Shown here piece after piece: positions 58,301 to 64,000 of a stretch of 64,000 bases of DNA. Every line of letters begins with the position of its first letter. The first letter of the stretch is position 1. Origin of the DNA: JBDWFY01 sp964291365 (GTDB lineage: Bacteria; Pseudomonadota; Alphaproteobacteria; Rhizobiales; Stappiaceae); assembly GCA_964291365.2 (NCBI GenBank), contig OZ219989.1, positions 2,170,001 through 2,234,000 of the forward strand, written 5' to 3'. The notes beneath the pieces are model-generated. The model was not told the origin of the DNA, ran no database searches, and saw nothing but the letters and a program-made list of their open reading frames with translations. The translations under genes were made by a program, and so were the position numbers.

Positions 58301-61300
58301 CAACAATAGCTGTCGCGGAAAATGTAACCGGCGGGATGACCAATTTGGAAATTAGTTTATCAGGTGCAACAACCAATCCTGTTTCTGTTAGTTACACAAC
58401 GGCAAATGGACTTGGATTTTTAGGTGCAGTTGCTGGTAGTGATTTTACGGCCCCAACCGCGAACTCCAATACCGCAACCATTGCTGTTGGTCAATTAACT
58501 GGAACAATCCAAATACCCATTATAAATGATACCATTGATGAACCTCATAAAATCTTCACCGTGACGATCAGTAATCCACAAAATGCAGTACTTTCGAGTA
58601 CAAGTGCTGATTTAACTATGACTGTGACGATTCAAGATGACGAAGTTCCAGAACTAACTATTTCTGCCGGTGATAATGTAACTGAAGGACCAAATACAAC
58701 CGCGAATTTCACGATTACTGCCGACATTATTCCCTATAATGATCTTGTTATTCATTATCTTCCAGTGAGTAGATTGAGTGCAACGGCAACCGAGCTCCAA
58801 ACTCTGCAAACGACAACTGAGTATGCACCTACGAGTACGTCTTATCTTGCTACCGGTATTTCAGCTAGTCCTCAGGTATCATTACCGCTCAGATTTACCT
58901 TGGTGGATGCTGATGATTCGACTAATACAACCGCGACAACCACACTCAGCTTACCAATAAAAAATGATGAAATTCTTGAAGTTGATGGTACAGTAAAAGT
59001 AACTCTCAGACCCGACTCTCCAGCCAATACTAACTATAAGGTACATCGACTCAATAATAATGCGACCCTTGCAGTAACAGATGATGATGTTCCCGAGTTC
59101 AAAATCAGAGCCGGTAGAGCTGCAGTAGAATCACCAAATGCAACGGCAGATTTTATTGTTTCAACAGAAGCCAATTTAAATCGAAAAGTCACCGTTAAGT
59201 ATAATTTAGCTGAAACGGCAAATTTTATCGCACCGGGCGATAGAGGTACCAATAAGAGTGCGGTATTGAATTTCACCAATGGTGCGAAAGAGACGACACT
59301 ATCAATAAATGTGGTAAGTGATAATAACCGCGAAAATAGTGGTCACATCATTTTAACTCTCATTACGGACTCTTCAGGGTCAAGTCGATATACTGTGGCC
59401 GCTTCACCTAATAACTCTGCAAGAGTTCCAGTTTTTGATGATGATTTATCTATAACATTTTCTGTTCTAGCAGATAGTGGTGAAGTTCCAGAGAGCTCAG
59501 CTACCGTAAAATTTAAAATGACTGCAACTGGGATAACTCAAAACCGGACTTTGGGACCAATTAGTGCCACTCTTTCCGAAGCCGGTGGCGATTTTGTGCA
59601 CAATGGATTCCAAGGGCGTGCCTATGATTACATGGTGGATTTTTCTGATCCTGATGGCGATAATATTTATACTGGTGATCTGATCATACGATCATTAGTA
59701 CAAAATGATGAAACTGCCGAACCAGATGCAAATGTTAAACTAACGATTAATCATAGTTTCTTTTACAACCGAGGCAATACTGAAGGCTTTTTGAGAATCT
59801 TAGATGATGATCGATTACCAGTAGTTTCAATTAAAGCTGATCATGGTGAAATTGCAGAAAATGAAGGTCCTCCTACCTTTAAAATATCTGCGACTGGATT
59901 TTTCGTAAATAAAACTCTAGCGATAAAAGCAACCCCTCGTGATCAAGGGGGGCAATTTATTGCCGATGATGTTGAACATTTACGTCCAACTTTTCAAGTA
60001 AGTTTTACCGATCCAGACGGAGATTATGTGTACAGCGGGGACTTACAATTGACAACACAGCAATTCATCAACGATAACGTCGGCGAAACTAATGCGAGCA
60101 TTCATTTGTCGCTAGCAGCTAATCCGACATTATACGAGTTAGGTTCACCCGCTCGAGGTTTCATGAAAATATGGGATGATGATGCTCCGGAATTAAAAGT
60201 TGTTGCCGGTGATACTATTTTGGAAGCCGCTGGTGCAATGGCTAACTTCACTTTTTCATCTAAAGCTAGTCCAAATAGATCCGTTGTCGTTTATGCGGAT
60301 TTAGTTGAAACTGGTGATTTTATCGCCGTAGAGGGCATTAACCGATCATATACACTTGATTTCACTGCTGGAAAGAAAGAAGCGACAGTATCAATTCCAA
60401 TTATCAATAACTCTTATCCTGAAAGTGATGGGACAATAACGCTGACGCTGAAACCAGATTCCGCTAATCCCCCAACATATATGGTAGCTGTTGACCCAAA
60501 TAATTCAGCCGTTGTTAACGTGAAAGATGATGAATCATTACCAGTTGTTTCAATCATGGCCGATAGTGGTGGTATTGGTGAGAATGCTAATCAAACTCCA
60601 TTTGTGTTGCAGGCAACCGGGCTCACCGAGACAACGACCTTAACAATCAATGCAACTCCAGCAGAAGATGGTCATGATTTCCTAACCAATACTGTCGCTG
60701 GAACTGCATCAGATTTTGCGGTAGAATTTAGTGATCCTGATGGTGATGGAAATTATACCGGCAATTTATTGGTCACACTTGATAATGACGATATTGCTGA
60801 GACAACTGGGACCATTAAAGCAACATTGAACAATAGCACCACGACTATCCCAACCTATCAACTTGGTTCAACGACAGAAGGTAGCTTAACAATTTGGGAT
60901 GACGATGCTCCTGAATTATTGATAAAGTCGCCGGGAAATGTACTTGAAGCTGCTGGTGGCACTGTCAATTTCAGGATTGAAGCACGAGTTAGCCCCAATA
61001 ACATCATAAGTGTGTATTATAATGTAATGGAAAGCACTGGTATGGGTGTTGGAGATTTCATTGCCAATCATAATGAGGGATCTTCCAAACTTAGTCAACT
61101 TGATTTTCGTGGTACCAAAACCAATGTAATGTTAAGATTACCGCTGGTAAATGATGGAAATATAGAGGGAGATTCAACAGTGACTATGACCTTGATTGAA
61201 GAGAGTGCTGGTATTACCAACTATGCAGTCGCGACAGCTCCCAATAATTCTGCCGTTGCGACTCTTATTGATGATGATAATCCGTTTGAAGTTGCGATCA

Positions 61301-64000
61301 GTTCAGGTGCGGTTACCACTGGTGTTACCGAACGTTATGCTTTTGATTTCAAGGTTCGTTCAAATCGACCAGTCAATAGAAACCTTGATGTCTCAATTTT
61401 TATCACAGAGGCCATTGAAGGTAATAATTCGCTCCGACCAACACTGCAAGGTGGAGGTAATAAAGTGACAATTCCGCGCGGGGAACGAGAAGTATCTGGA
61501 ACTGTACTATTGGCTTCAAGTGGGAATGTTCCAACAATTGGTGGTAGCATTAATCTCACAATTGGTCCGGATCCAACACGTTATACAATTTCTGAAACGG
61601 CCACGACAATTGCAGTTCCCGTAAAAGATGCTGATACAGGAAACGCAACGACTCCCGTCATTTCACTTTCAGGTCCGACCTCAACTGTTGAAGGTACACC
61701 AGCAATCTATAATGTGTCAGTTAGTCACACGCCTAATAATGCCCCACGGTTAATTTCACTCAAAGTTGAAAATACAACTGGAGATTTCTTAGCGGCCAAT
61801 CAAGACGGGATTAGAAGAGTGTCGGTTTCGTCGGCTTCAACACCTGGAAAATTGAATGTACTCACTAAAGCTGATGATCCTGATGGTTCAGCTGGAGTGA
61901 TAAAAGTTACGCTGGTAGAAGGAACTGGATATGCATTACCAGTATTGAGCAGTAATTTGCAAGTCAGTACCAATGTGGTCGATCCAGCAATTCAAGACAT
62001 TTCAATTAGTTCCATTGCTGAAACAAGTGGAGTAACAGAGGGATACAGTTTTGAATTTACGGTCTCATCACTAGTGAATGTGGATGCAGATTTACCGGTT
62101 ATGGTGACAATAACTGACGAAAATAATGACAATCTGAATCCAAGTTTACAAGGTAGTGGTAATATCATCACAATTCCGTATGGACAACGAACGGCAACGG
62201 GTGTTATTGAAATGAATTTAGGTGCTGGTGATGGCGTTGATTTCACAGCTCCCGGTCAAATTAAAGTGGTGGTCAATCCAGTAGTCGGGCGTTATCGGGT
62301 CAATTCTAGTGAAAATGAAATTTTAGTGTCAGTAAAAGATTCTGATACTGGCAGTGCAGAAACACCGATCATGTCAATTTCTGGAACAACTTCGCTCGTA
62401 GAAGGAGGAACAGCACGTTACAATGTGGCAACTAGTCATACTCCAACAAATGTACCACTTGTTGTTTCAGTCATGGCAACCAATACGACGGGCAATTTTT
62501 TAGCCACCCATGAAATAAGAACGCATCAGGTATCAATATCAAGTGCAAATACAACCGGTACATTAGAAATAGATACCGTTGCCGATAATCCAGATGGCGA
62601 TGCTGGGATGATTACGATGACCTTAGTGGACGGAACTGGTTATGCATTACCCAACAATGTGAGTGATCTTAGTGCAAGTACCGTGGTTGTTGATCCTTAT
62701 GGAATCCCAGAATTTTCAGTTTCCTATGCAGAGACTGACACATTAATCGGTAACGATGCTCAGTTTGAACTCACTTCAGCAACTCCATTTGAAGGGGATT
62801 TAACAATAATCTATAATCCGGTAAAATCAGGTGGAAATTACTTAGATGAAAGCAATGGGCCGAATAATGAAGATTGGAGTTCCGGTGAAGACCGTTCTGT
62901 TAGTATTACATTCGCGCATGATGGTACCAATTACAAAGCTCTGTTAAATGTGGCAACAGTTGATGATTCTACTGATACTGATGGTGGCAATATAGCAGTT
63001 ACCCTAAAAGCTGATTCCAATAATCCTGCTACTTATACTGTATCAACTACTTCAAGTGCGGATTCCGCAACAGCTAACATTATTAAGATTCCTGAACCAA
63101 CCTTGAAGATTATTTCAACAACAGTTGCTACGGATGAAGGCACACCCGCCGCGATAATTATTGAAGCCGATGAAAATCCAAAACAAACAGTAACTTTGAA
63201 TTACATCCCCACTGAGACTAGTACAAGCTATTTAGCGGCGATTACCCAAAATGACGAGTCAAAGGTATCTGGTGAAACCCGTTCCGCGACTTTGACATTT
63301 TCTCAAGCAACTCCTGGGTCTTCAGACCCGTGGCGCGCAACTTTAAATGTACCAACCCAAGAACATGAGGCCCTAAGTGGAACCATTTCAGTCGCATTAA
63401 CAACTGGAACTCACTATTCAGTTGGAACTCCAGCTACAGCGACCGTTACAGTAAATGATGTCACCATTCCAGAATTATCAATTACTGATGCAGTTCAAAC
63501 ACCTGGTGGTATGGATGCAGAATTTAAAATAACGTCCAATATTCCTTTTGTTGGGAATCTCAATGTCACGTACCAACCTGTTGAAACTGGAACTAGTTTC
63601 TTGGATGAAAGTGATGGTCCGAATAACGCGGATTGGAGCTCTGGTGAAAATCGAACTGTTCCCCTCACCTTTGCTTTGGATGGTACAGAGTACACCGCAA
63701 CACTTGCTGTGGATACTGTAAATGATGACAATTCTCCAACCGGTATGATTAACATAACTCTACAAAATGATTCGGCCGACCCGGCCACATATACAGTTTC
63801 ATCAACAACGGGTGCAAACTCAGCTCAAGTATTGATGATTCGTGCAATTTTGGTTCCAACCCTAACCATTGCAGATACCGAAGGAGTTGAAACTGGTGGC
63901 CGTATTACTCTTAAGGTTACATCTAATCAAACTTCTGCAAGTACAATAACTGTCCGTTATCAAGCAAGTCAAGAACGTGGAGATTATTTAGATGAAACGA
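40339..64000 (+). CDS. Giant secreted Calx-beta-repeat protein with triplicated N-terminal module, 3' end outside window
   Basis: Open frame of 7887 codons to the window edge. The ATG at 40339 has AAGGAG 8 nt upstream (40325-40330). Residues 1-39 form a classical Sec signal: basic start, hydrophobic core L-P-T-I-L-L-A-C-S-I-L-L-F, then A-S-A before R40. Residues ~41-470 hold three copies of an unrecognised module marked by W-x-Y, a cysteine pair in the first two, and a strand of the form (V/I)xFxPNxxA. From ~475 on, ~100-residue Calx-beta-like modules follow, linked by DDD, DDE or DNE and carrying E-G-N-E-T-F strands typical of the fold. I estimate about 70 modules in the window. A surface adhesin or matrix protein that needs Ca2+ is the likely role (inference). 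It shares architecture, but not N-terminus, with the left giant gene. Confidence 0.88.
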   Translation, partial: MQNTLCKKLTIHFRDLPTILLACSILLFSSLVLSDKASARDYIEGQWDWDKGTSKTLTLRGYPTSYPNEVITIRHTQYPRNYWIKTYENGVKIQDENGAGREVGPTKFGDWLYSPTGGRRGCGIGASYDCYQISFRPKVSAFHDIRPGTTVKLEIIHRQNRSAQTGSTFLNITRPSEVNFNWQTGSNGEIFNGPADNERFANQNADLTAYIGQDSEMGFELWVKEGTDAIEKFTLTKGNYFAVPWAGQEWYYRSSFGDWYVRSFSNCPSARDGLKCSEVRFIPNRSAVNNLSAKDVTMWLRANRMYGGQAETYIQKLDIYGRAISSVEWDNEGSGTITTGNLLEFNDITGTTSIYKRKVSTASVSAIEQPNDSTRTFDETTGAAKTINNFRAVPLGENFKYGTWYVEENFNATNEPADKLFHTGNRRFIFEPNSAAIINPANTDENVTSTLQFHIHQGDGSTSKIHTATITVTIDRSSIKPILTISSKTSSVVEGNTAVFTITSHYNPGTPFRVGFIPTNTSGNFLDFATFPSGIPQFETLTFSQKEGSDAWTDEIEINLRDSDGVNAEDGSITVTLDTISEDTFYLTAPEPNNAATIIVEDAEKPTLSFADSPVSVIEEDVDKNIQVTLNLSEAIDDSVTVSYSIVDETATAVDDYVDITNGSVTVLPNTTSIPINIKIKGDNLSEGNETFKVIISEPPTNAYFALGTTKLETTVTILDDEPILVSVTTRNFTVAENVVNGEFVINLGLSSTADNTHSANSRVFYSFSVTNRTATKGTDFLDPISTGVFEGDSTTSTIKIPIINDVENEGNETFRVSIFRIRGGVFAGGGGWSRNFDVTIIDNEKPILTFAQSSVSVVEEDQDKNVYINLNLTGTINSPMVVFFDTIAETATANVDYIDVPNGLITFRANSTSVGIRLRIKGDNAMEGNETFKVRIAAPPDTAVFADGVSELLGTITITDDEMPTLSVDNPTLMVSESAGTTQIGLNLSGPTSNAVVVTYSTSIADTNTASQIDFTAQSESTTTISASSTAGLISIPIINDSETEEDETFTLTLSQVTGAQFLGGQNIEVQVTIVDDEGLPTLSIDSTAVNANEQNGYAEIGLSLTSATTEPVTVTYTATQNTAIEGEDYMVEASELIEISTNSTAGNIYIPITNDNVYEGNEDFTVKITGVTGAAYDSEVINTDIIVTIVDNEAEPTLAFSAYSCDYAEPISAGVFVGESDELILNAKLSHPSKFPVTFNYTTTTDTTLNFFANSDDLNVENATQYQVHPGSICTEIKTSITQDEFGEEDEVFWAEFTDDSGTNLIPRFQVTILDDDPIYWNIDDLTMNEGDVNTGMLFNVFLNNPRPFDLGTISADWTTTSESGDTATFREDYAPRHNSHTGIVRMFGGRTQNLIGENNPMNRIETVGDTIYEPDETYTVTLSNPSDDANIGDGIAIATILNDDPIPTLTVSADPSINETDGNLEIVATLSNQTVEEITLRYSTTNGTATGGLDFITQTNILHTIPALATSSTINIPIMNDEIYEGFETFSITLSNLNNATFPDLADSLQIPVLINESLERPEILIENSAPVVSEASRTATITANLSHASAEIVTVQFSTSDGTATSSGVNADFIALTNQPFTFAPGETSKNISVTINQDSLSESYERFSIVLSQASNVTFADSASSLSTTITILDDDSPNLNFKTTNLNTPERDGTFNVEVELSQASNIPVTFDIELKKGTAEPGRDYRVPSQTRFNITTGTSAIIPIPIINDVFNEGNETFELILTDLTGAVFANGETTLPQTVTIIDDETVLVFFDADNQKHMVTEDEGTVDVKFVLSGTSPRDVEIGDFVISAVQGFDLAQSGIDFILPSSARIPAGELTGNISITILNDGLVEPTEAFKFTITRFVNAGVTSNPLGRTVTVEIEDSSVAELEIAAINTKIKEGANVTADFAITADQMPRSALTVHYLPESTFFLPYGITGSPQMSAQPLTFTQAPNNGPITATLSVPLDNDILSEENGSLKVTLLEDSVDPFTYLLDATNFSATMIIEDDDAKVPVLAITAPTGVPESAGSVEFLITSYRDQTKSQKVAPNRSISIQYLVEEVDSGNFLPDSVAGVTASAELVFNTRNFAPLTIDLDDDTNIEATGKVKVTLKDDPATLATYTVSTGSDKSAEATIWDDEAPELTIRGGNAVTEGTNVKAVFRIISNVLPNSPLAVQYTPLGVSFINGSGVKVTANPPLQFTRNPWTGKYESQLEFDINNDYINEPDGQVSVTLNSETTPSTYYVGSTSTASVSIMDDDPTPIILVANSTPSIDEDATEITIPVRLSNPATETVEISWYTTSSNGTTSASDYEAKSQVLEIENGETIGLIKVPITNDNIYEGNETFSVILSEPSNATFLNSLRHPTYNSEVYITVTIDDDELPPTVKFTGRNTTVLENSRAVTLEISINGVTKHDVTVDYITTAGTATADVDFTAASTDPASTATISAGELAGTISIPILKDGGVDESNETFTVTLKNPQNARLSNSIADSSTSVTITDADVPILSIAAGSDVKEGTNTTADFTITSDIMPVSGLTIYYLPESAGFLPNGISTTQQMTSQALTFAQTTTDDPITTTLSVTLHDDEIAELNGTLKVTLLSEPNADGNYVVNSANNSATIIVEDDDAEIPVLVISGPSGGTAETEDTVEFTVTAYDDQAKSNSIDPERTIEVQFTPDEVDSGDFLFDSIEGVVDTITLTFTENNNLWTDTFTIDISDDSTAETSGKIKVTLNDDPATIDTYTVSTGDDKSAEAIIWDNEAPELTITAGPAVTEADNVKATFKVIANTKPKRDIAVQYTPTSTYINNSGTKVTANPAISFVKSEATGQYEGLIEIDIVNDDSDEPNSNVSITLNEETNNPKKYYVGTAATASVPVTDDDATPTISVADLEPSISESDTSITIPVTLSHSSTETVEITWSTFEGTASTSDFAEQTNQTLEFTNSISEDITITLTDDNIKEGLETFEVRITGATNAAFKTGSTQISVMVSITDDESDPVLTIATSTSAEEAAGNASISVTLSHEVETPITFNYSTTTGTASSADFTEQTATQHTIDSGMTSSILIPIIADNINELAEQFTVTYTDLAEATFSGGTAPTTTVTITDDDQASLTIADSSITEGNSGSTNMIFNVTLDKVLDRTITASWIAATESNNDATLGIDYAGTTNSHAGTLNFAAGETSTTISIPITGDTLLEANETFTVTLFGVPAGIKLADATATGTITDNEIDPILTATAPTSVNEDAGELEITTTLSTMTTAPVTVEFTTTDGTAVGTGANADFVGQTNQTYTIPPNTLTHTLTLPITDDQYYEGTENFTLTLSNANHATIAGNPAEIEFNISITDNESSPEISLENTTPNILEGSGQLFLNVNLSSTLTEAISVQYETIDGTSSNAATSSSPNADFTAIAKTTLNFPAGESTVPIIVNINNDQLDEGNETFTIKVTEPSNNATLANSATELTATVTIADDDSQRLVFKTTDFNHIENTDGANLDVVVQVLPSLISATPNTPENADNDITFDIELAGGNATKGTNSNSDYSNPAQSSFTISSGNSEATISIPIRNDDESEGDETFDLTLKNLVGASFASSNTLTQTITIEDDELQILRFTESTATVSEGDGNVTLEVEVNGTSSKFIQYYYQTANGTGTGFATPLIDFTPTAAPAQESIGSNLSTGTIQIPILDDNEVEPDETFTVTLINAQATPISNAQLSSTPTHLTMTITIEDDDSELPEFSISGGTPVKEGLGIIANFTITADKMPSEPLTVHYLPVSDGFLAPTVSNHSQTTAQPLTFVQPSQNAPITARLSIPVLNDSIAEPNGSIAITLQSPTPSPSTPAKYLVHDTNHTASVQIEDDDAKIPVLSLTGPTENLIESVGSVEFTVTSFEDQTKTTSINPSRAIVMQFTPAEVNSGDFLASATEIATTTVLRFNQQADGNWTDSFVVEIDNDTNADASGIIKVTINDDPASTKSYNVTTGNDKSVEVNLLDDDAPELSIVAGPEVTEGPNVKATFKVISNVMPNGASIPIQYTPEGAVRVANSGTKVTAHPEITFTKNDTTGQYEGTIEIDVINDEILFPNDNITVTLNSETTPTNYFVGSPASASVAVSDDDQIPNVVVANLTPSVAETGTSISIPVTLSNPSRSAVDINWSISDGSATAGNDFVTPQSLTLQYAASTQTTSNTSENITINITDDTDYEGDETFTVTLNSATNANIPGDSGTIEITVTITENEAKPTGLKFTGSTSSVAEDVSSNKTSIPISIDSAISTDVTVTYETSTGTGNGAATADADFTATSAGSETITAGQTTGSIEIPIIDDDFDEPNETFTVTITGADHAELSTTATDLTNTVTITDDDVPELSISASEHAKEGGNADFIITSDIIPNAPLTINYLPVSANFLQSSISNNQQTTPQPLTFIPEDETDSTNTRGKATLSVPLDNDDTVEENGTIMVTLQPETPNANTTYKVHTTNNNATVQVEDDDAEIPVLAIEGPLGATVESASAIVMFKVTAYADNTKARSFNPERPITIYYTPEEIGEGDFLLSTTAGVVTTVILDFSLDVNWKATFSVPLANDNTIEQTGKIRVTLNDDQATFKTYDISTRGDHYAEATILDDDAPEISLSVSSANATVAEAANAKAKFTITATAMPTSALTIHYTPVSNFITNSGTATTATIPVADFTKRTVMDDDGISVDYYDATFEVALDDDNLNEPNGKVTVTLASESVFTSYSLGSPTSAMVAVTDNDIVPTLTVSSGSRTVAESDGELTIPVTLSNPSTSPLEITYNTRAGTASVADFENQVNSTLRIEPSTQSTSNTTGTIRIPITDDELDEEDESFNLSISYTRRLRDHSSTTSTTSINVTITDNDSLNKPVITFAETPTFVLEGETADTSITLTANLDKPSGKTVTAKYSTTTTGITTGAATGTSGSGIVQDFVGIATPTILSFAPGETQATFDIMIKKDDENEGNESFKVTLNDAANGVFEASATSIEKTITIIDNDSPTLSFKTTNFKHDETDANTTFEVVVELSESTTNPVAFDIALTDGTTTKGTDYTEPQTTNYTIPATQAGQTANTEVTISIPITGDTTNEGNETFDLTLLNLTGASFASGNTLTQTLTIVDDENPIFGLAEANVSVAEDAGMVDLIVNLSGAKETESVSIGYNTETQGATATVGSDYTEVLLVTANDLVIPAGQTTGTIQIPILNDDTNEPNETFTVLLTARTGVEAPALNQRKFTVTILDDDLPELSIIGLSNTKEAANANAEFRISTDIRPHSTLEISYLPESASFLANTIAGEKQTSQPLTFFPADSGNSYITTLSVPIENDEITEPNGTIKVTLQAEDPDMNNYKIHATNNHATVNVGDDDGKVPVLFIAESIEGVFETTDSIEFIITAYDDQVQTNSIDPERSLTVQFTPEELVSNSFFTNAGTAMTSELTFEEINGVWTDTITLDINHDANSIASGTIKVTLNDDPAPFDAYTVASGTRNSASISIWDENIPSLTIVAGHPVTEGGDDKATFKVISNVAPSADLSVQYTPEGADYITGSGTKVTATPAIEFVKNNLTGKFEGLIEVDILDNSIYNPNGLVSVTLSNETTPTTYYVNSPETASVQIIDNDPIPTLSIANLTPSVTEGDTSITIPVTLSSAISEAVTFYWSTTALSASATDFSVKTNESYTIAGNTTGTVQMQLPIPITDDNYKENNETFTINLTRPRNAVFLNNLDTYTITVTIIDNEGATQISFANSTYRINESAGTLTVRANLNHIPNQTVSAKYSTADDSGISTGENSDFVSVTNQLFSFPAGKDFTEFTITINDDAVNEPNERFMISLSEPVNAVFANSATSISATTTITDDDLPTLAFKTQSFNPPEEGGNFSVEVELLGTVRQAVTFDIALGGGTASKLVDYNDPAITRYTIPLSSTETSISIPILSDTLNEGNETFNLTLSNLAGAIFAESTSLTQAITIVDDEVPVLKFTNPTIAVAENVTGGMTNLEISLSGATTNPVSVSYTTANGLGFLGAVAGSDFTAPTANSNTATIAVGQLTGTIQIPIINDTIDEPHKIFTVTISNPQNAVLSSTSADLTMTVTIQDDEVPELTISAGDNVTEGPNTTANFTITADIIPYNDLVIHYLPVSRLSATATELQTLQTTTEYAPTSTSYLATGISASPQVSLPLRFTLVDADDSTNTTATTTLSLPIKNDEILEVDGTVKVTLRPDSPANTNYKVHRLNNNATLAVTDDDVPEFKIRAGRAAVESPNATADFIVSTEANLNRKVTVKYNLAETANFIAPGDRGTNKSAVLNFTNGAKETTLSINVVSDNNRENSGHIILTLITDSSGSSRYTVAASPNNSARVPVFDDDLSITFSVLADSGEVPESSATVKFKMTATGITQNRTLGPISATLSEAGGDFVHNGFQGRAYDYMVDFSDPDGDNIYTGDLIIRSLVQNDETAEPDANVKLTINHSFFYNRGNTEGFLRILDDDRLPVVSIKADHGEIAENEGPPTFKISATGFFVNKTLAIKATPRDQGGQFIADDVEHLRPTFQVSFTDPDGDYVYSGDLQLTTQQFINDNVGETNASIHLSLAANPTLYELGSPARGFMKIWDDDAPELKVVAGDTILEAAGAMANFTFSSKASPNRSVVVYADLVETGDFIAVEGINRSYTLDFTAGKKEATVSIPIINNSYPESDGTITLTLKPDSANPPTYMVAVDPNNSAVVNVKDDESLPVVSIMADSGGIGENANQTPFVLQATGLTETTTLTINATPAEDGHDFLTNTVAGTASDFAVEFSDPDGDGNYTGNLLVTLDNDDIAETTGTIKATLNNSTTTIPTYQLGSTTEGSLTIWDDDAPELLIKSPGNVLEAAGGTVNFRIEARVSPNNIISVYYNVMESTGMGVGDFIANHNEGSSKLSQLDFRGTKTNVMLRLPLVNDGNIEGDSTVTMTLIEESAGITNYAVATAPNNSAVATLIDDDNPFEVAISSGAVTTGVTERYAFDFKVRSNRPVNRNLDVSIFITEAIEGNNSLRPTLQGGGNKVTIPRGEREVSGTVLLASSGNVPTIGGSINLTIGPDPTRYTISETATTIAVPVKDADTGNATTPVISLSGPTSTVEGTPAIYNVSVSHTPNNAPRLISLKVENTTGDFLAANQDGIRRVSVSSASTPGKLNVLTKADDPDGSAGVIKVTLVEGTGYALPVLSSNLQVSTNVVDPAIQDISISSIAETSGVTEGYSFEFTVSSLVNVDADLPVMVTITDENNDNLNPSLQGSGNIITIPYGQRTATGVIEMNLGAGDGVDFTAPGQIKVVVNPVVGRYRVNSSENEILVSVKDSDTGSAETPIMSISGTTSLVEGGTARYNVATSHTPTNVPLVVSVMATNTTGNFLATHEIRTHQVSISSANTTGTLEIDTVADNPDGDAGMITMTLVDGTGYALPNNVSDLSASTVVVDPYGIPEFSVSYAETDTLIGNDAQFELTSATPFEGDLTIIYNPVKSGGNYLDESNGPNNEDWSSGEDRSVSITFAHDGTNYKALLNVATVDDSTDTDGGNIAVTLKADSNNPATYTVSTTSSADSATANIIKIPEPTLKIISTTVATDEGTPAAIIIEADENPKQTVTLNYIPTETSTSYLAAITQNDESKVSGETRSATLTFSQATPGSSDPWRATLNVPTQEHEALSGTISVALTTGTHYSVGTPATATVTVNDVTIPELSITDAVQTPGGMDAEFKITSNIPFVGNLNVTYQPVETGTSFLDESDGPNNADWSSGENRTVPLTFALDGTEYTATLAVDTVNDDNSPTGMINITLQNDSADPATYTVSSTTGANSAQVLMIRAILVPTLTIADTEGVETGGRITLKVTSNQTSASTITVRYQASQERGDYLDET
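40456..41760 (+). repeat. Three copies of an N-terminal W/Y/Cys module in the right giant protein
   Basis: Residues ~41-160, ~180-300 and ~340-455 align on G-D-W-L-Y-S / G-D-W-Y-V-R / G-T-W-Y-V-E (about residues 109, 257 and 402) and on ISFRPKVSA / VRFIPNRSA / FIFEPNSAA (about 133, 279 and 428). Copies 1 and 2 each have two cysteines between these marks (C-G-I...D-C and N-C-P...K-C), a likely disulphide outside the cytoplasm; copy 3 lacks them. I do not know this fold. Confidence 0.6.
46085..58900 (+). repeat. Multi-domain super-repeats in the right giant gene
   Basis: A module with the mark (H/Y/N/S)-Y-L-P-(E/V)-S recurs near 46195, 48036, 51691, 53555, 56212 and 58750. The first five are followed about 260-280 bp later by a D-D-D-A-x-(I/V)-P-V-L module (about 46450, 48290, 51955, 53826 and 56470), then by an A-P-E-L-(T/S)-I module (about 46846, 48690, 52360 and 54230; diverged at 56865). 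The sixth lacks the second module. The ordered block has been copied as a unit of about 1.84 kb. Confidence 0.65.

Overview
The window is AT-rich bacterial DNA dominated by two giant genes. They lie back to back, run outward, and leave the window at both ends. No rRNA, tRNA or housekeeping gene is present, so the organism cannot be named. Sec-type export signals and Calx-beta surface proteins suggest a Gram-negative bacterium; this is inference only.

Left arm (1-26997, minus strand): one uninterrupted frame of 8999 codons, cut by the window edge. After a ~105-residue N-terminal extension and a hydrophobic export-like segment, it is a chain of roughly 100-residue Calx-beta-like modules. Right arm (40339-64000, plus strand): a second open frame of 7887 codons, also cut. 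It has a clear signal peptide, three copies of an unrecognised W/Y/Cys N-terminal module, then Calx-beta-like modules arranged in multi-domain super-repeats. Both are probably secreted or surface adhesins with Ca2+-binding loops. Their C-termini, which would show the secretion route, are not visible.

Central island (27.0-40.3 kb): an unrecognised ~174-aa gene with a strong terminator; a 277-aa coiled-coil protein with a C-terminal membrane anchor, built on 54-bp repeats; two near-identical IS21-family elements (istA-istB) in inverted orientation; and between them a 4.8-kb cargo. The cargo holds a two-gene module, a 76-aa helical protein coupled to a 654-aa SMC/RecF-like ATPase. The module is tandemly repeated: an older fragment, a copy whose ATPase is broken by nonsense mutations, then an intact copy. 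Each of the last two copies has ~390 bp of upstream DNA that is more conserved than the 76-aa gene itself. A decayed stretch and a possible small lipoprotein follow.

Each IS has its own 6-bp target duplication (GTTTAG exact; GGTAAG/AGTAAG 5 of 6). They therefore look like two independent insertions, not a composite transposon that moved as a unit. The right IS sits in the upstream region of the right giant gene. It separates that gene from a 17-bp inverted repeat also found ~300 bp upstream of the left giant gene, which hints at shared regulation. The best candidate for an undescribed system is the small-protein/ATPase module with its tandem decayed copies, conserved leader and odd P-loop.
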